From contig NZ_QKVM01000024.1 in assembly GCF_003231305.1 (NCBI RefSeq), positions 1-64,000 of the forward strand: DNA of 64,000 nucleotides, read 5' to 3'. The DNA is from Pseudomonas sichuanensis. Lineage in GTDB: Bacteria > Pseudomonadota > Gammaproteobacteria > Pseudomonadales > Pseudomonadaceae. A program made the translations under genes and the position numbers. Shown one piece after another: positions 35,697-44,691 of this stretch. Within the stretch, counting starts at the first letter, position 1. Every line of letters starts with the position of its first letter. The notes under the pieces were generated by a model. That model was given only the letters and a program-made list of their open reading frames with translations. It ran no database searches and was not told the origin of the DNA.

Positions 35697-36164
35697 ATGA
35701 CCAACCAGTCCATCAAGACCCCTTGCGTCGGCCTCTGCTCCACGGTGTATGGAGATCTGGTGTGCCGTGGCTGCAAGCGTTTTCACCACGAAGTGATCCA
35801 CTGGAACGGCTACGACGACGAGCAGAAGCGCGCCGTGTGGCTGCGCCTGGAGCAACTGCTGGTGCAGGTGATGATGGCCAAGCTGGAAGTGTTCGACAAA
35901 GGCCTGCTGCGCCAGCAACTGGAGCAGCGCTCGATCCGCTTTGTCGTGCAGCAGTCGGAATATTGCTGGGCGTACCAGCTGATCGCCCGTGGGGCGCGGA
36001 TGATCCGCGATCTCGAGGCGTATGGAATGGTGTTGTTGCCGGAGTTCCGCGATTGGGACTTGCCGCAACTGCGCGATGCCATCGATCGCGAGTTTTTCTT
36101 GCTGTCCGAGGCGCATTACCAGCGCTATATCGCGCCGAGCTTTTTGCGCGACGCCATGCAGTAG
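35697..36164 (+). CDS. DUF1289 domain protein (predicted Fe-S protein)
   Basis: A 155-residue protein. The first 45 residues are a DUF1289 domain: PCVGLC, then VCRGCKRFHHEV, four cysteines in CxxxC...CxxC spacing that resemble a small iron-sulfur or zinc site. The remaining 110 residues are helical, ending FLRDAMQ, and carry a YCWAYQ segment. Function unknown; longer DUF1289 proteins of this kind are common in Pseudomonas. A REP pair follows. Confidence 0.82.
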   Translation: MTNQSIKTPCVGLCSTVYGDLVCRGCKRFHHEVIHWNGYDDEQKRAVWLRLEQLLVQVMMAKLEVFDKGLLRQQLEQRSIRFVVQQSEYCWAYQLIARGARMIRDLEAYGMVLLPEFRDWDLPQLRDAIDREFFLLSEAHYQRYIAPSFLRDAMQ

Positions 36165-36168
36165 GCTG

Positions 36169-36245
36169 CCGGCCTCATCGCGGGGCAAGCCCGCTCCCAC
36201 GCGTCATGTGGGGGCGTGGGAGCGGGCTTGCCCCGCGATGAGGCC
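36169..36245. repeat. REP pair between the DUF1289 gene and queD
   Basis: ggcctcatcgcggggcaagc and its complete inverted copy ending gatgaggcc, with a 13-bp centre containing gtcatgtgggggc. It lies between convergent genes and may end both transcripts. Confidence 0.92.
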
Positions 36246-36251
36246 ATTCGA

Positions 36252-36608
36252 TCAGTCGCCGGTGTACTCGCACCCGCTGGTGCAGGTCTCATGAATACGC
36301 ACTTTCGACAACTCCGGCAGCAGCGGCTTGACCTGGTCCCAGATCCACTTGGCGAGCACTTCGCTGGTGGGGTTCTCCAGGCCGGGGATGTCATTCAGGT
36401 AGTTGTGGTCCAACTGCTCGTAGATCGGTTTGAAGATCGCCTTGATCTCGGAAAAATCGCGGATCCAGCCGGTGTGCGGATCGAGCGGGCCGGTCAGGTG
36501 CAGGCCGACCTTGAACGAGTGACCATGCAGGCGGCCGCACTTGTGCCCGGCGGGAACGTTGGGCAGGCGGTGGGCCGATTCGAAGGTGAATTCCTTGAAG
36601 ATTTCCAA
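36252..36608 (-). CDS. queD: 6-carboxytetrahydropterin synthase QueD
   Basis: A 118-residue tunnelling-fold enzyme making 6-carboxy-5,6,7,8-tetrahydropterin for queuosine (preQ1) synthesis. FESAHRLP with zinc ligand His13, then CGRLHGHSF with catalytic Cys24 and zinc ligands His28 and His30, are the QueD/PTPS signature. [14 protein letters not shown] at the end supplies the Glu and closing strand. Normal family length. It stands alone upstream of the patatin-like gene, which lies 53 bp away on the same strand. Confidence 0.95.
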   Translation of the reverse strand: MEIFKEFTFESAHRLPNVPAGHKCGRLHGHSFKVGLHLTGPLDPHTGWIRDFSEIKAIFKPIYEQLDHNYLNDIPGLENPTSEVLAKWIWDQVKPLLPELSKVRIHETCTSGCEYTGD

Positions 36609-36661
36609 GATGTCAGGACTCTGTGTGTATCAATGATGCGCGCAGTCTACCAGCATGCCCG

Positions 36662-37741
36662 CTACAAGGCTTGCAACCGATCCTGCAACCGCCCGGTGGC
36701 GATCAGCTCCAGCAGCTCATCCCCCAGCCGCTGGCTTTCGGCAATGGCCTTGTACCAGTAGCGCTTGCGCGTCGGCGCATCGCCCATGAAACGCTTGAAG
36801 TCGTTGCGGTCGGGCAGCTTGCCGTAGGGCAGGGCGGCCAGGTACTGCGGCGACGGGGTCATCAGCAGCACGTTCTGCAGGCGCGTGGCGTCGCCCTTGC
36901 GCCATGGCAGGGCCTTGTCGAACCAGCCAGGCACCACCTTGTCGGTGAAGTGCGGGTAGAGCACCAGGTCGTCGCCCCGGTAGGGCAGGTCCAGGTGGTA
37001 GTCGAGCAGGCCGCCGTCGCGGTAGGTGCCGGCGCCGGCGCCGGGGATGTCGCGCACGCCCTCCATGACCATGGGGATCGAACCCGAGGCGAGCAGGGCC
37101 TGGCGCAGGTTGGCCAGGTCCAGCGGCAAGCAGCGCGAAGGGAAGTCGGTGAGCGCGTCCAGCGGTGGCGCGGCGCGCTGGTCATGCAGAATCACTCGTT
37201 CGAAATGCCGGCCCAGGCGTGCGCGCCCCAGCAGGTTGCTGGCGACCACCGAAGACAAGCCCAGGCCCAGGCGGCCACGGTGATCGTGGGCGAGCTGGCC
37301 GTGGCTCTTCACCACCAGGATGTTCAGGCGGTAGTGCGGGTTGCCGAGAATCTGCCCGTCGCGGCCCTGCAGCAGGTCGTCGAGCATGCGCTGGCTGCTC
37401 TGGCTGATCTGCCTGGGGGTGACGCCTTTGGCGAAGTCCTGCTCGGTGTACAGCTCGCCCAGGCGGCGCAGGCCGGCCACCGGGTCGTCGAGGCAGGCGC
37501 TGGCGAAGCGCCAGGAACCGATCGAGGCGCCGATCAGTGCGCGCTGGCGTGGGGCGGTGGGTAGCCATTCACCGAACAGCGCCAGGTCCAGGCCCTGAAT
37601 GCCCAAAGGCTTGGGGCCGCCGGCGGCGCCGGGCAGCACACCGACATCGGCCGCCTGCAGGCCGCGCTCGCGGATCTGGCGCAGGGCGCGTTGGCCGGCC
37701 TTGAAGGTCAGGGCGGGGTACTTGATGTGGATGGCGCTCAT
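36662..37741 (-). CDS. Patatin-like phospholipase family protein
   Basis: A 359-residue protein. The nucleophile elbow GASIGSW (Ser73 in GxSxG) and the catalytic aspartate in TYRDGGLLDYHL are the Ser-Asp dyad of patatins. An oxyanion-type stretch GAAGGPKPLG precedes them near residue 38. No signal peptide or secretion domain is evident, so it is probably a cytoplasmic lipid acyl hydrolase. Substrate unknown. Confidence 0.82.
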   Translation of the reverse strand: MSAIHIKYPALTFKAGQRALRQIRERGLQAADVGVLPGAAGGPKPLGIQGLDLALFGEWLPTAPRQRALIGASIGSWRFASACLDDPVAGLRRLGELYTEQDFAKGVTPRQISQSSQRMLDDLLQGRDGQILGNPHYRLNILVVKSHGQLAHDHRGRLGLGLSSVVASNLLGRARLGRHFERVILHDQRAAPPLDALTDFPSRCLPLDLANLRQALLASGSIPMVMEGVRDIPGAGAGTYRDGGLLDYHLDLPYRGDDLVLYPHFTDKVVPGWFDKALPWRKGDATRLQNVLLMTPSPQYLAALPYGKLPDRNDFKRFMGDAPTRKRYWYKAIAESQRLGDELLELIATGRLQDRLQAL

Positions 37742-37775
37742 CGAGGTTCTCTAACCGGGGCAGGCGCGCAGTATA

Positions 37776-37806
37776 GGCCCAATCGCGGGGCAAGCCCGCT
37801 CCCACG
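37776..37806. repeat. Single REP unit upstream of the patatin-like gene
   Basis: ggcccaatcgcggggcaagc then ccgctcccac. No inverted partner is seen nearby, unlike the other sites in this window. Confidence 0.85.
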
Positions 37807-37943
37807 GTAACAAGGTGACCGGGTCGGTACAGGCCGACTTCCCATCTGCGCTATCATGCGGCCAGCTGTTTTCAGGTTGGATTAAGGACCCCCGGTTAGT
37901 CTTGTTTGCGTAGACAACTTGTTCATCCCCAAGGAGAGACCCC

Positions 37944-38252
37944 ATGAAGACCCTGACTGCCCTGTTCACCGCCGCCGCCCTTGCATTGGGTGCCAACGCC
38001 GCCTTCGCCAAGGACGTGCAGCCCGATGAAGTGGTCAAGCTGGTGAACGCCAAGACCATCAAGTCGCTGGACGAACTCAAGGCCGCCGCCGTGGCCAAGC
38101 ACCCCGGCGCCACCGTCACCGACTCCGAGCTCGAAGACGAATACGGCCGCTACATCTACAAGGTCGAACTGCGTGATGCGCAGAACGTCGAATGGGACGT
38201 CGACCTGGACGCCAAGACCGGTGAAGTGCTGAAGGACGCGCGGGACAATTGA
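37944..38252 (+). CDS. Exported PepSY-domain protein
   Basis: A 102-residue protein with a clear signal peptide (about 1-22, ANAAFA) and one PepSY domain. The pattern is YIYKVELRDAQNVEWDVDLDAKTGEVLKD, typical of small periplasmic PepSY proteins. These are thought to inhibit proteases or sense cations and act with two-component systems. Its last codons overlap the next gene's ATG (ATGA). GGAGA precedes the start. Confidence 0.9.
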   Translation: MKTLTALFTAAALALGANAAFAKDVQPDEVVKLVNAKTIKSLDELKAAAVAKHPGATVTDSELEDEYGRYIYKVELRDAQNVEWDVDLDAKTGEVLKDARDN

Positions 38253-38566
38253 TGAACGCATTACCGCAGGCGGCGCGCTGCCTGGCCCTGGCCTTGCTCG
38301 GGATGTGCTCGCTGGCCGCCGCCCGCGACCTGGATCAGGACGAGGCCCTGGCGCTGCGCCAGCAGGGCATCATCCTGCCTTTCGAGCGCTTGCTCGAGAC
38401 CGCCCTGGGGCGTTACCCCGGGGCGCGCCTGCTGGAGGCGGAGCTGGAAGAGAAGCACGGCCGCTACGAATACGAAGTCGAGTTGCTGACCCCCCAGGGC
38501 GTAGTGCGCGAGATCAAGCTCGACGCCCGCACCGGCGAGCTGCTCAAAGACGAGGAAGATGACTGA
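38249..38566 (+). CDS. Second exported PepSY-domain protein
   Basis: A 105-residue protein with a signal peptide (about 1-24) and a PepSY domain ending YEVELLTPQGVVREIKLDARTGELLKDEEDD. It is clearly related to the preceding gene product, so the two are tandem paralogues. It overlaps the upstream gene by four bases and is followed immediately by the response-regulator gene, making one operon. It may modulate the sensor kinase from the periplasm; that is inference. Confidence 0.9.
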   Translation: MMNALPQAARCLALALLGMCSLAAARDLDQDEALALRQQGIILPFERLLETALGRYPGARLLEAELEEKHGRYEYEVELLTPQGVVREIKLDARTGELLKDEEDD

Positions 38567-39235
38567 ATGCGCCTGTTGCTGGTCGAAGACAACGTGCCCC
38601 TGGCCGATGAACTGATTGCCGCCCTGCAGCGCCAGGGATATGCAGTGGACTGGCTGGCCGACGGCCGGGACGCGGTGTACCAGGGCCAGAGCGAGCCCTA
38701 CGACCTGATCATCCTTGACCTCGGCTTGCCGGGGTTGCCTGGGCTTGAGGTGCTGGCGCAATGGCGCGGGGCCAACCTCGCCACCCCGGTGCTGATCCTC
38801 ACGGCGCGCGGCTCCTGGGCCGAGCGAATCGAAGGCCTCAAGGCCGGCGCCGACGACTACCTGAGCAAACCCTTCCATCCCGAGGAGCTGCAACTGCGCA
38901 TCCAGGCCCTGCTGCGCCGCGCCAAGGGCTTGGCCAACCAGCCGAGGCTGGAAGCCGCCGGCCTGCACCTGGATGAATCGCGCCAGTGCGTCAGCCGCGA
39001 AGGCATCGACGTCCAGCTGACCGCTGCCGAGTTCCGCCTGCTGCGCTATTTCATGCTGCACCCAGGCCAGGTGCTGTCCAAGAGCCACCTGGCCGAGCAC
39101 CTCTACGACGGTGAGACCGAGCGTGATTCCAACGTCCTTGAAGTGCACGTCAACCACTTGCGCCGCAAGCTCGGGCGCAGCGTGATCGAGACCCGCCGTG
39201 GCCAGGGTTATGTGTACGCCGGGAGTGGCGCGTGA
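38567..39235 (+). CDS. OmpR/PhoB-family response regulator
   Basis: A 222-residue two-domain regulator. Receiver domain residues 1-115 have LLLVEDN, phosphorylation site Asp51 in IILDLGLPG, and the switch lysine in YLSKPF. A winged-helix DNA-binding domain (about 125-220) contains [25 protein letters not shown]. It is phosphorylated by the kinase encoded next, whose GTG start overlaps this gene's stop. The subgroup resembles PhoP/QseB regulators. Targets unknown; autoregulation of the PepSY genes is likely. Confidence 0.93.
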   Translation: MRLLLVEDNVPLADELIAALQRQGYAVDWLADGRDAVYQGQSEPYDLIILDLGLPGLPGLEVLAQWRGANLATPVLILTARGSWAERIEGLKAGADDYLSKPFHPEELQLRIQALLRRAKGLANQPRLEAAGLHLDESRQCVSREGIDVQLTAAEFRLLRYFMLHPGQVLSKSHLAEHLYDGETERDSNVLEVHVNHLRRKLGRSVIETRRGQGYVYAGSGA

Positions 39236-40551
39236 AGTCGATCCAGGCGCGCTTGAGCCTGGGCCTGGTGGCGGTGCTGGTGGTGGTGGGCCTGGCGTTT
39301 GCGCAACTCACGCTGTGGCTGTTCGAGGCCGGCCTGCAGCGTTACCTGGAAACCGGCCTGCGCAAAGAGAGCGAGAACCTGCTGGTGGCGCTGGTGCGTG
39401 GGCCGTCCGGCCTGCAACTGGACGAGCGGCGCATATCGGCGGCCTACCAGCGCCCCTTCTCGGGCTACTACTTTCGTATCGATTTCGACCAGGGCACCTG
39501 GCGTTCGCGCTCGCTCTGGGACCTGGACATGCCCAAGCCGGCCAAGCCCGGGCTGGACGACGGCCATGAGCTGGGCCCCGAGGGCCAGCAACTGCTGGCC
39601 TATCGCGGCGACTACCGGCGCCTGGGCCAGGACATCTCGATCAGTGTGGCCCAGGACTATTCGCCGGTGCGCGAGGGTTTTCGCCGCATGCAGCAGATCG
39701 GCCTGGGCATGGGCCTGGTGGCGTTGTTGCTGGTGCTGGTGCTGCAGCGCATCACCGTGACCCGCTCGCTGCGCCCGCTGGAGCGCGCCCGTCAGCAGAT
39801 CGCCCAGTTGCAGCAGGGCCAGCGCTCGCAGTTGGATGCCCAGGTGCCCAGCGAATTGCAGCCTTTGGTGGATCAGATCAACCACCTGCTCAATCACACC
39901 GAAGACAGCCTGCGCCGCTCGCGCAATGCCCTGGGCAACCTGGGGCATGCGCTGAAGACGCCGCTGGCGGTGCTGCTCAGCCTGGCCGCCAGCGAGCGCC
40001 TGCAGGCATTGCCCGAGGTGCGCGCGCAGATGCGCGAGCAACTGCAACAGATCCAGCAGCGCCTGGCCCGGGAGCTCAACCGTGCGCGCCTGGCCGGGGA
40101 CGCGCTGCCCGGCGCGCAGTTCGACTGCGATGCCGAACTGCCGGGCTTGCTGGCAACCTTGGGGATGATCCATGGCGAAGGGCTGTTGCTGGAGCGCGAC
40201 GTACCGCCCGGGCTGTTGTTGCCGTGGGATCGCGAAGACCTGCTGGAGTTGCTCGGCAACTTGCTGGACAACGCCTGCAAATGGGCTGACAGCGAGGTGC
40301 GCGTGGGCATGGCGGCGACCGCAGATTGTTATCAGCTGTGGGTCGACGACGATGGCCCCGGCATTCCCGAAGCGCAGCGCCTGCAAGTGCTCGAGCGCGG
40401 CTCGCGGCTGGACGAGCAGGTCGATGGGCACGGCCTGGGGCTGGGTATCGTGCGCGATATCGTCGACGCCTGGGGCGGGCGCATCGCCTTGCTGGATAGC
40501 CCGCAGGGCGGGTTGCGGGTGAGTATCGAGTTGCCGCGCAAAAGTCGTTGA
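39232..40551 (+). CDS. Sensor histidine kinase (PhoQ/QseC-like)
   Basis: A 439-residue membrane kinase. Transmembrane helices at about 8-30 and 155-173 frame a periplasmic sensor domain of about 120 residues. HAMP follows ([14 protein letters not shown]). The phosphoacceptor His239 lies in [15 protein letters not shown], an H-box of the PhoQ type. The ATPase domain has [21 protein letters not shown] and [13 protein letters not shown]. It starts with GTG overlapping the regulator's stop. The two PepSY proteins upstream suggest control by the periplasmic environment. Confidence 0.92.
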   Translation: MKSIQARLSLGLVAVLVVVGLAFAQLTLWLFEAGLQRYLETGLRKESENLLVALVRGPSGLQLDERRISAAYQRPFSGYYFRIDFDQGTWRSRSLWDLDMPKPAKPGLDDGHELGPEGQQLLAYRGDYRRLGQDISISVAQDYSPVREGFRRMQQIGLGMGLVALLLVLVLQRITVTRSLRPLERARQQIAQLQQGQRSQLDAQVPSELQPLVDQINHLLNHTEDSLRRSRNALGNLGHALKTPLAVLLSLAASERLQALPEVRAQMREQLQQIQQRLARELNRARLAGDALPGAQFDCDAELPGLLATLGMIHGEGLLLERDVPPGLLLPWDREDLLELLGNLLDNACKWADSEVRVGMAATADCYQLWVDDDGPGIPEAQRLQVLERGSRLDEQVDGHGLGLGIVRDIVDAWGGRIALLDSPQGGLRVSIELPRKSR

Positions 40552-40552
40552 T

Positions 40553-40620
40553 CGCCATCGCGGGGCAAGCCCGCTCCCACGGGATCTCCATCGTGGGAGC
40601 GGGCTTGCCCCGCGATGAGG
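40553..40620. repeat. REP pair after the sensor kinase gene
   Basis: gccatcgcggggcaagcccg and its inverted partner, 13 bp between the units, beginning 2 bp after the kinase stop. It probably forms the 3' end of that operon. Confidence 0.92.
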
Positions 40621-40709
40621 ACCGGATCAACCCTGCAAAAAAATTGCAGTACAGCCGCAGTTTTTTGAATTGGCAGGCAAACCTGCCCTCCCGGCACAAT
40701 CCCCCCCAC

Positions 40710-40805
40710 GAAACCCTCCGGTTTCCATCTCTCCATGGACGGAGCCCCTTGCGTTATTGCCTTTGCAATACCGGGCCCAGGTGCGTTTGCGCTGGGCTTT
40801 CTTTT
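40710..40805 (+). promoter_or_regulatory. Structured leader with terminator-like hairpin before the HPP-CBS gene
   Basis: Three consecutive perfect hairpins: GAAACC/GGTTTC (40710-40725), TATTGC/GCAATA (40755-40770) and GCCCAG/CTGGGC (40775-40797). The last is followed by TTTCTTTT (40798-40805), as in an intrinsic terminator, 31 bp before the start codon. An alternative pairing CTCCG (40716-40720) with CGGAG (40740-40744) would disrupt the first hairpin. This looks like an attenuator or riboswitch; I do not recognise a known class. Confidence 0.5.
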
Positions 40806-40836
40806 CAAATCAGAAAAACACGACGCCACTACTTCG

Positions 40837-41994
40837 ATGCCTGCCTCTCGCCCCGATACCCGTCTGCAGCGCCTGCTCCCGGCGCCCCTGAACATCCCCC
40901 CCAAAGAATGGCTGCGCGCAGGCCTTGGCGCGCTGCTCGGCCTGTTCCTCGCCGGCTACCTGTGCAGCCTGGCCTACGGCCCGTCGATTGCCTTGCACCT
41001 GCTCGGCCCGTTGGCAGCCTCGGCGGTGTTGGTGTTCGCCGTGCATTCCGGGCCGCTGGCCCAGCCGTGGCCGGTGGTGGGCAGCTACGCGCTGGCCGGC
41101 GCCGTGGGCCTGGCCATGCGCCACGGCTTCGGCGACGGGCTATGGGTGGCGGCAGCCGCGCTGGCGCTCGCCACCCTGGTGATGTGCCTGCTGCGCTGCC
41201 TGCACCCGCCGGGTGGCGGCGTGGCGGTCAGTGCGGTGCTGGCCGATCCGGGGCTGGTGGCGATGGGCGACCACCTGCTCGAACCGGTGCTGCTCAATGC
41301 GCTGATCCTGGTCGCTGTCGCGGTGGTCTACAACCGCCTCACCGGCGTGCGTTACCCAAAGGGCGCCGCGCCGCGCAAAGACCTGCACCACACCCATGAC
41401 CCGCTGCCCGGCGAGCGCGTGGGCATCAACGCCGACGACCTGGACCAGGCCCTGGAAGACATCGGCGAGTTCGTCGACGTGACCCGCGACGAGCTGGAGC
41501 GGATCATCCTGGCCACCGAGCAGCATGCGTTGCAACGCAGCCTTGGCGGCATCACCGCAGGCGCGGTGATGTCCCGCGATGTGCAGTCGGCCACGCCGCG
41601 CACCAGCCTCGAACAGGCCTGGAAGATGCTCGCCAGCCATCACCTGAAAACCTTGCCAGTGCTGGACAACGGCCGCCTGGTGGGCATCGTCAGCCTCAGC
41701 GATCTGGTCGGCCCGGCCATGGCGCGCGGGCGTTTCAGCTGGCGTGGGCTGCTGCGCCGCAACACTGTGCGCCTGGAGCAGGTCATGAGTCGACGCGTTG
41801 TCAGCGTGAGCAGCCAGCACCCGCTGGAGCGCCTGCTGCCACTGCTCAGCGAGCAGGGCCTGCACTGCCTGCCGGTGCTCGACGGCGACAGCCTGGTGGG
41901 GGTGGTCACCCAGACCGACCTGATCGCCGGCCTCAAACGGCACCTCCTGACGGCGGCCGCCCAGGGTTCAGATAACCGGGTCCCAGCGCTGTGA
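40837..41994 (+). CDS. HPP-family membrane protein with two CBS domains
   Basis: A 385-residue protein. The N-terminal HPP domain (about 15-165) has four to five transmembrane segments and the CLHPPGGGVA motif that names the family. A soluble linker follows, then two CBS domains (about 238-295 and 310-370) such as MSRDVQSATPRTSLEQAWKML and VMSRRVVSVSSQHPLERLLPLL. HPP proteins of plants and cyanobacteria move nitrite; CBS pairs sense adenine nucleotides. The frame is open back to ATG 40735, but that would place the hairpins inside the gene. Its 3' end overlaps the convergent LysR gene by 27 bp. Confidence 0.85.
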   Translation: MPASRPDTRLQRLLPAPLNIPPKEWLRAGLGALLGLFLAGYLCSLAYGPSIALHLLGPLAASAVLVFAVHSGPLAQPWPVVGSYALAGAVGLAMRHGFGDGLWVAAAALALATLVMCLLRCLHPPGGGVAVSAVLADPGLVAMGDHLLEPVLLNALILVAVAVVYNRLTGVRYPKGAAPRKDLHHTHDPLPGERVGINADDLDQALEDIGEFVDVTRDELERIILATEQHALQRSLGGITAGAVMSRDVQSATPRTSLEQAWKMLASHHLKTLPVLDNGRLVGIVSLSDLVGPAMARGRFSWRGLLRRNTVRLEQVMSRRVVSVSSQHPLERLLPLLSEQGLHCLPVLDGDSLVGVVTQTDLIAGLKRHLLTAAAQGSDNRVPAL

Positions 41995-42834
41995 CCAGTC
42001 GCTTTCGCCGGCGGCCACCAGCCGGCGCAACACCGCGAAGGACTGCTGCAGGGCCGCGCTGTCGCGTTCGCGGGCGTACACCAGGAAGGTCGGGTAGGTG
42101 AACTCCGGCGCTTCGGGCACCCGCTCGAACACGCCGCTTTGCAGGTAGGCCTGCACCACCCGGGTGCGGAAGTAGCCGCTGCCGCCCTGGTCGAGGATGA
42201 ACTGCAGGGCCAGCGGCCCAAGGTTGAAGCTCAGCGCCGGGCGTGACAGCTCGGGCAGGGCGGCGTCGTGCTGGCGGCGAAAGGCCTCGCCCCAGTCGAT
42301 GTAGATGTACGGCTCGGGCCGGTCCACCCGGCGTACGCGGATCAGTTTCTCCTCCATCAACTGCTCCACCTGCAGGCCTGGGCCGTAGGTCGGCTGGTAC
42401 ACCAGCGCGGCGTCCAGCAGGCCCATCTCCACCTTGCGCAACAGCGACTCACCGTCGCTGACTTCGCTGCGGATCGCGTGGCCATGCAGTTCGCGGTGCA
42501 GCGCGCTGACCCAGTCGAGCATCATCGGGTTGCCCAGGCTCACCTCGCCGCCCACATGCAGCACCTGCTGGCAGCCCTGGGGCAGCGGCAGGTCGCGGCG
42601 CGCGGCTTCCCAGGTCTGCACCAGCTGGTTGGCATAGCTGACGAAGGCCTCGCCGTCACTGGTCAGGCTGGCGCCGTTGCGGCTGCGCACGAACAACTGG
42701 CAGCCCAGTAGCCGTTCCAGCCGTTGCACGCGCGCGGTGATGGCCGTCTGCGACACGAACAGGCGTTCGGCGGCGGCGACCAGGCTGCCGCAACGCACGA
42801 TTTCCAGGAAGGTTCGGGCCTGATCGATGTCCAT
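41968..42834 (-). CDS. LysR-type transcriptional regulator
   Basis: A 288-residue regulator. The N-terminal helix-turn-helix LVAAAERLFVSQTAITARVQRLE is typical, and a substrate-binding-like effector domain spans about 90-285. No specific subfamily is recognised. It overlaps the convergent HPP-CBS gene at the 3' end. No divergently transcribed target lies next to its start, since the next gene upstream (lrp) is on the same strand 72 bp away. Confidence 0.88.
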   Translation of the reverse strand: MDIDQARTFLEIVRCGSLVAAAERLFVSQTAITARVQRLERLLGCQLFVRSRNGASLTSDGEAFVSYANQLVQTWEAARRDLPLPQGCQQVLHVGGEVSLGNPMMLDWVSALHRELHGHAIRSEVSDGESLLRKVEMGLLDAALVYQPTYGPGLQVEQLMEEKLIRVRRVDRPEPYIYIDWGEAFRRQHDAALPELSRPALSFNLGPLALQFILDQGGSGYFRTRVVQAYLQSGVFERVPEAPEFTYPTFLVYARERDSAALQQSFAVLRRLVAAGESDWSQRWDPVI

Positions 42835-42906
42835 GTTGCTGCTCTATGGCGGAAAGAGCGCCTAGTCTAGAGGCTTTGCACCGAAATAGGGCAGGGCCTG
42901 GCAACA

Positions 42907-43398
42907 TCAGCCTTCGGGGATCGCCACCCGCGTGCTGGCCTTCACCTCGCGCAGCGCCAGGCTCGACTGGATCGAGGCGATCCCCAGCTGCCGGCGCAGC
43001 ACCTGTTCGATGAATTCACTGTAGCTGTCCAGGTCCTCGGCCAGCACTTGCAGCAGGTAGTCGGCATCGCCGGTGATCTTGTGGCAGGCGACTACCTCGG
43101 GCAGCGCGCGCACCACCGCCTCGAAGTCGTCCGGCGCCTTGTCGCCGTGGCTGGCGAAACGTACCTGGACGAAGGCAAGGATCTCCAGGCCCAGCAGGCG
43201 GCGGTCGAGGTTGGCCTGGTAGTCGCGGATCACGCCTTCTTCTTCCAGGCGTCGGCGCCTGCGCCAGCAGGGCGTGACGCTGAGCGACAGGCGCTCGCTC
43301 AGTTCGGCGTTGGACAGGCTGGCGTCGGCCTGCAACAGGGCGAGCAGGGCACGGTCGGTATCGTCGAGCGCGACGTGTTTGGATATTTTTTTCGCCAT
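42907..43398 (-). CDS. Lrp/AsnC-family transcriptional regulator
   Basis: A 163-residue regulator. The N-terminal helix-turn-helix (about 10-60) contains LSNAELSERLSLSVTPCWRRRRRLEEEG, and the C-terminal RAM ligand domain (about 70-150) has VACHKITGDADYLLQVLAEDL. Lrp-like proteins respond to amino acids and often control the neighbouring divergent operon. Here that is the amidohydrolase and amino-acid permease genes, 121 bp away. Ligand unknown. Confidence 0.9.
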   Translation of the reverse strand: MAKKISKHVALDDTDRALLALLQADASLSNAELSERLSLSVTPCWRRRRRLEEEGVIRDYQANLDRRLLGLEILAFVQVRFASHGDKAPDDFEAVVRALPEVVACHKITGDADYLLQVLAEDLDSYSEFIEQVLRRQLGIASIQSSLALREVKASTRVAIPEG

Positions 43399-43519
43399 GG
43401 GTGCCAGTCCTGAAATAACAGACTCGAAAAGCTAGCATTGCGAGTCTATAAAGCAAAGAACGCCCAGCGTTGACGCAATAGCCTAGTGGTCAATCAACCA
43501 CCACACAGGCTTCGTCAGC

Positions 43520-44554
43520 ATGTTGACCGTCTTCAGCGCCAACCACCGCCTGCACCATGGCACCGAACTCAAGGATGGCGTGCTCAAGCCATCGTTCGAA
43601 CAACCCAGCCGCGCCGACACCGTGTACGAGCGGGTGCGCACGGTCGGCCTGGGCGATATCGTCTCGCCGCAGGCGTTCGGCCGCGCCTGCTACGTCAAGG
43701 CCCACAGCGAGCGTTACGTGCACTTCCTGGAAACGGCCTGGCAGCAGTGGACCGCCCTGGGCCGCAGCCACGACGCGTTGCCCTTGGTGTGGCCGGTACG
43801 CGACCTGGCCGGCGAGCGGGTGCCTCGGCATATCGATGGCCAGCTCGGGTTCTTCGCCATGGACGCCGGCGCGCCGATCACCGCCACCACCTGGCAGGCG
43901 GTGAAGACCAGCGCCGACCTGGCCCTGACGGGGCTCGAACTGCTCGACCAGGGCCAGCAGGCCGCCTTCGCCCTGTGCCGCCCGCCGGGGCATCACGCCG
44001 CCCGCGAGTACATGGGCGGTTACTGCTACCTGAACAACGCCGCCATCGCCGCCGAGCATGCCTTGACCCGCGGGGCGGCCAAGGTGGCGGTGCTGGACGT
44101 CGATTTTCACCACGGCAACGGCACCCAGACCATCTTTTACGACCGCCCGGACGTGCTGTTCGTCTCGCTGCACGGCGAACCGGCGGACTCCTATCCCTAC
44201 TTCAGCGGCTACGCCGACGAGCTTGGCGCAGGCGCGGGCGAGGGCTTCAACCTCAACCTGCCGCTGCCCAAGGGCACGCGCTGGGCGGCTTACCAGCAGG
44301 CCCTGGAACAGGCCTGTGCGCGCCTGCGCCGCCATGCGCCCGAAGTGCTGGTGGTGTCGCTGGGCGTGGACACCTTCAAGGACGACCCGATCAGCCACTT
44401 CCAGCTCGACAGCCCGGACTACCTGGCCATGGGCCGGATGATCGCCGCCGTGGGCGTGCCGACCCTGTTCGTCATGGAGGGCGGCTACATGGTCGATGAG
44501 ATCGGCATCAATGCGGTGAACGTGCTGACCGGGTTCGAAGAAGCCCGCGGCTGA
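43520..44554 (+). CDS. Acetylpolyamine amidohydrolase / class II histone-deacetylase family enzyme
   Basis: A 344-residue zinc hydrolase of the arginase-deacetylase fold. RPPGHHAAREYMGGYCYLNN holds the catalytic histidine pair. DVDFHHGNG supplies the zinc-binding Asp and His, and LGVDTFKDDP the third ligand. In Pseudomonas such enzymes deacetylate acetylputrescine or acetylcadaverine. It is followed by an amino-acid permease gene and is divergent from an Lrp regulator, which suggests polyamine or amino-acid catabolism. Confidence 0.9.
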   Translation: MLTVFSANHRLHHGTELKDGVLKPSFEQPSRADTVYERVRTVGLGDIVSPQAFGRACYVKAHSERYVHFLETAWQQWTALGRSHDALPLVWPVRDLAGERVPRHIDGQLGFFAMDAGAPITATTWQAVKTSADLALTGLELLDQGQQAAFALCRPPGHHAAREYMGGYCYLNNAAIAAEHALTRGAAKVAVLDVDFHHGNGTQTIFYDRPDVLFVSLHGEPADSYPYFSGYADELGAGAGEGFNLNLPLPKGTRWAAYQQALEQACARLRRHAPEVLVVSLGVDTFKDDPISHFQLDSPDYLAMGRMIAAVGVPTLFVMEGGYMVDEIGINAVNVLTGFEEARG

Positions 44555-44560
44555 TCCAAA

Positions 44561-44630
44561 GGCCTCATCGCGGGGCAAGCCCGCTCCCACGAGGGAACAA
44601 GCGTGGGAGCGGGCTTGCCCCGCGATGGGG
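44561..44630. repeat. REP pair between the amidohydrolase and permease genes
   Basis: ggcctcatcgcggggcaagc and the inverted unit ending gccccgcgatgggg, with a 15-bp centre, inside the presumed operon. Confidence 0.92.
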
Positions 44631-44691
44631 TCGTTGAAGACACAAGAAATCCTGCCTCGAAAACACCAACAACAATCCCAGAGGTTTCCCC

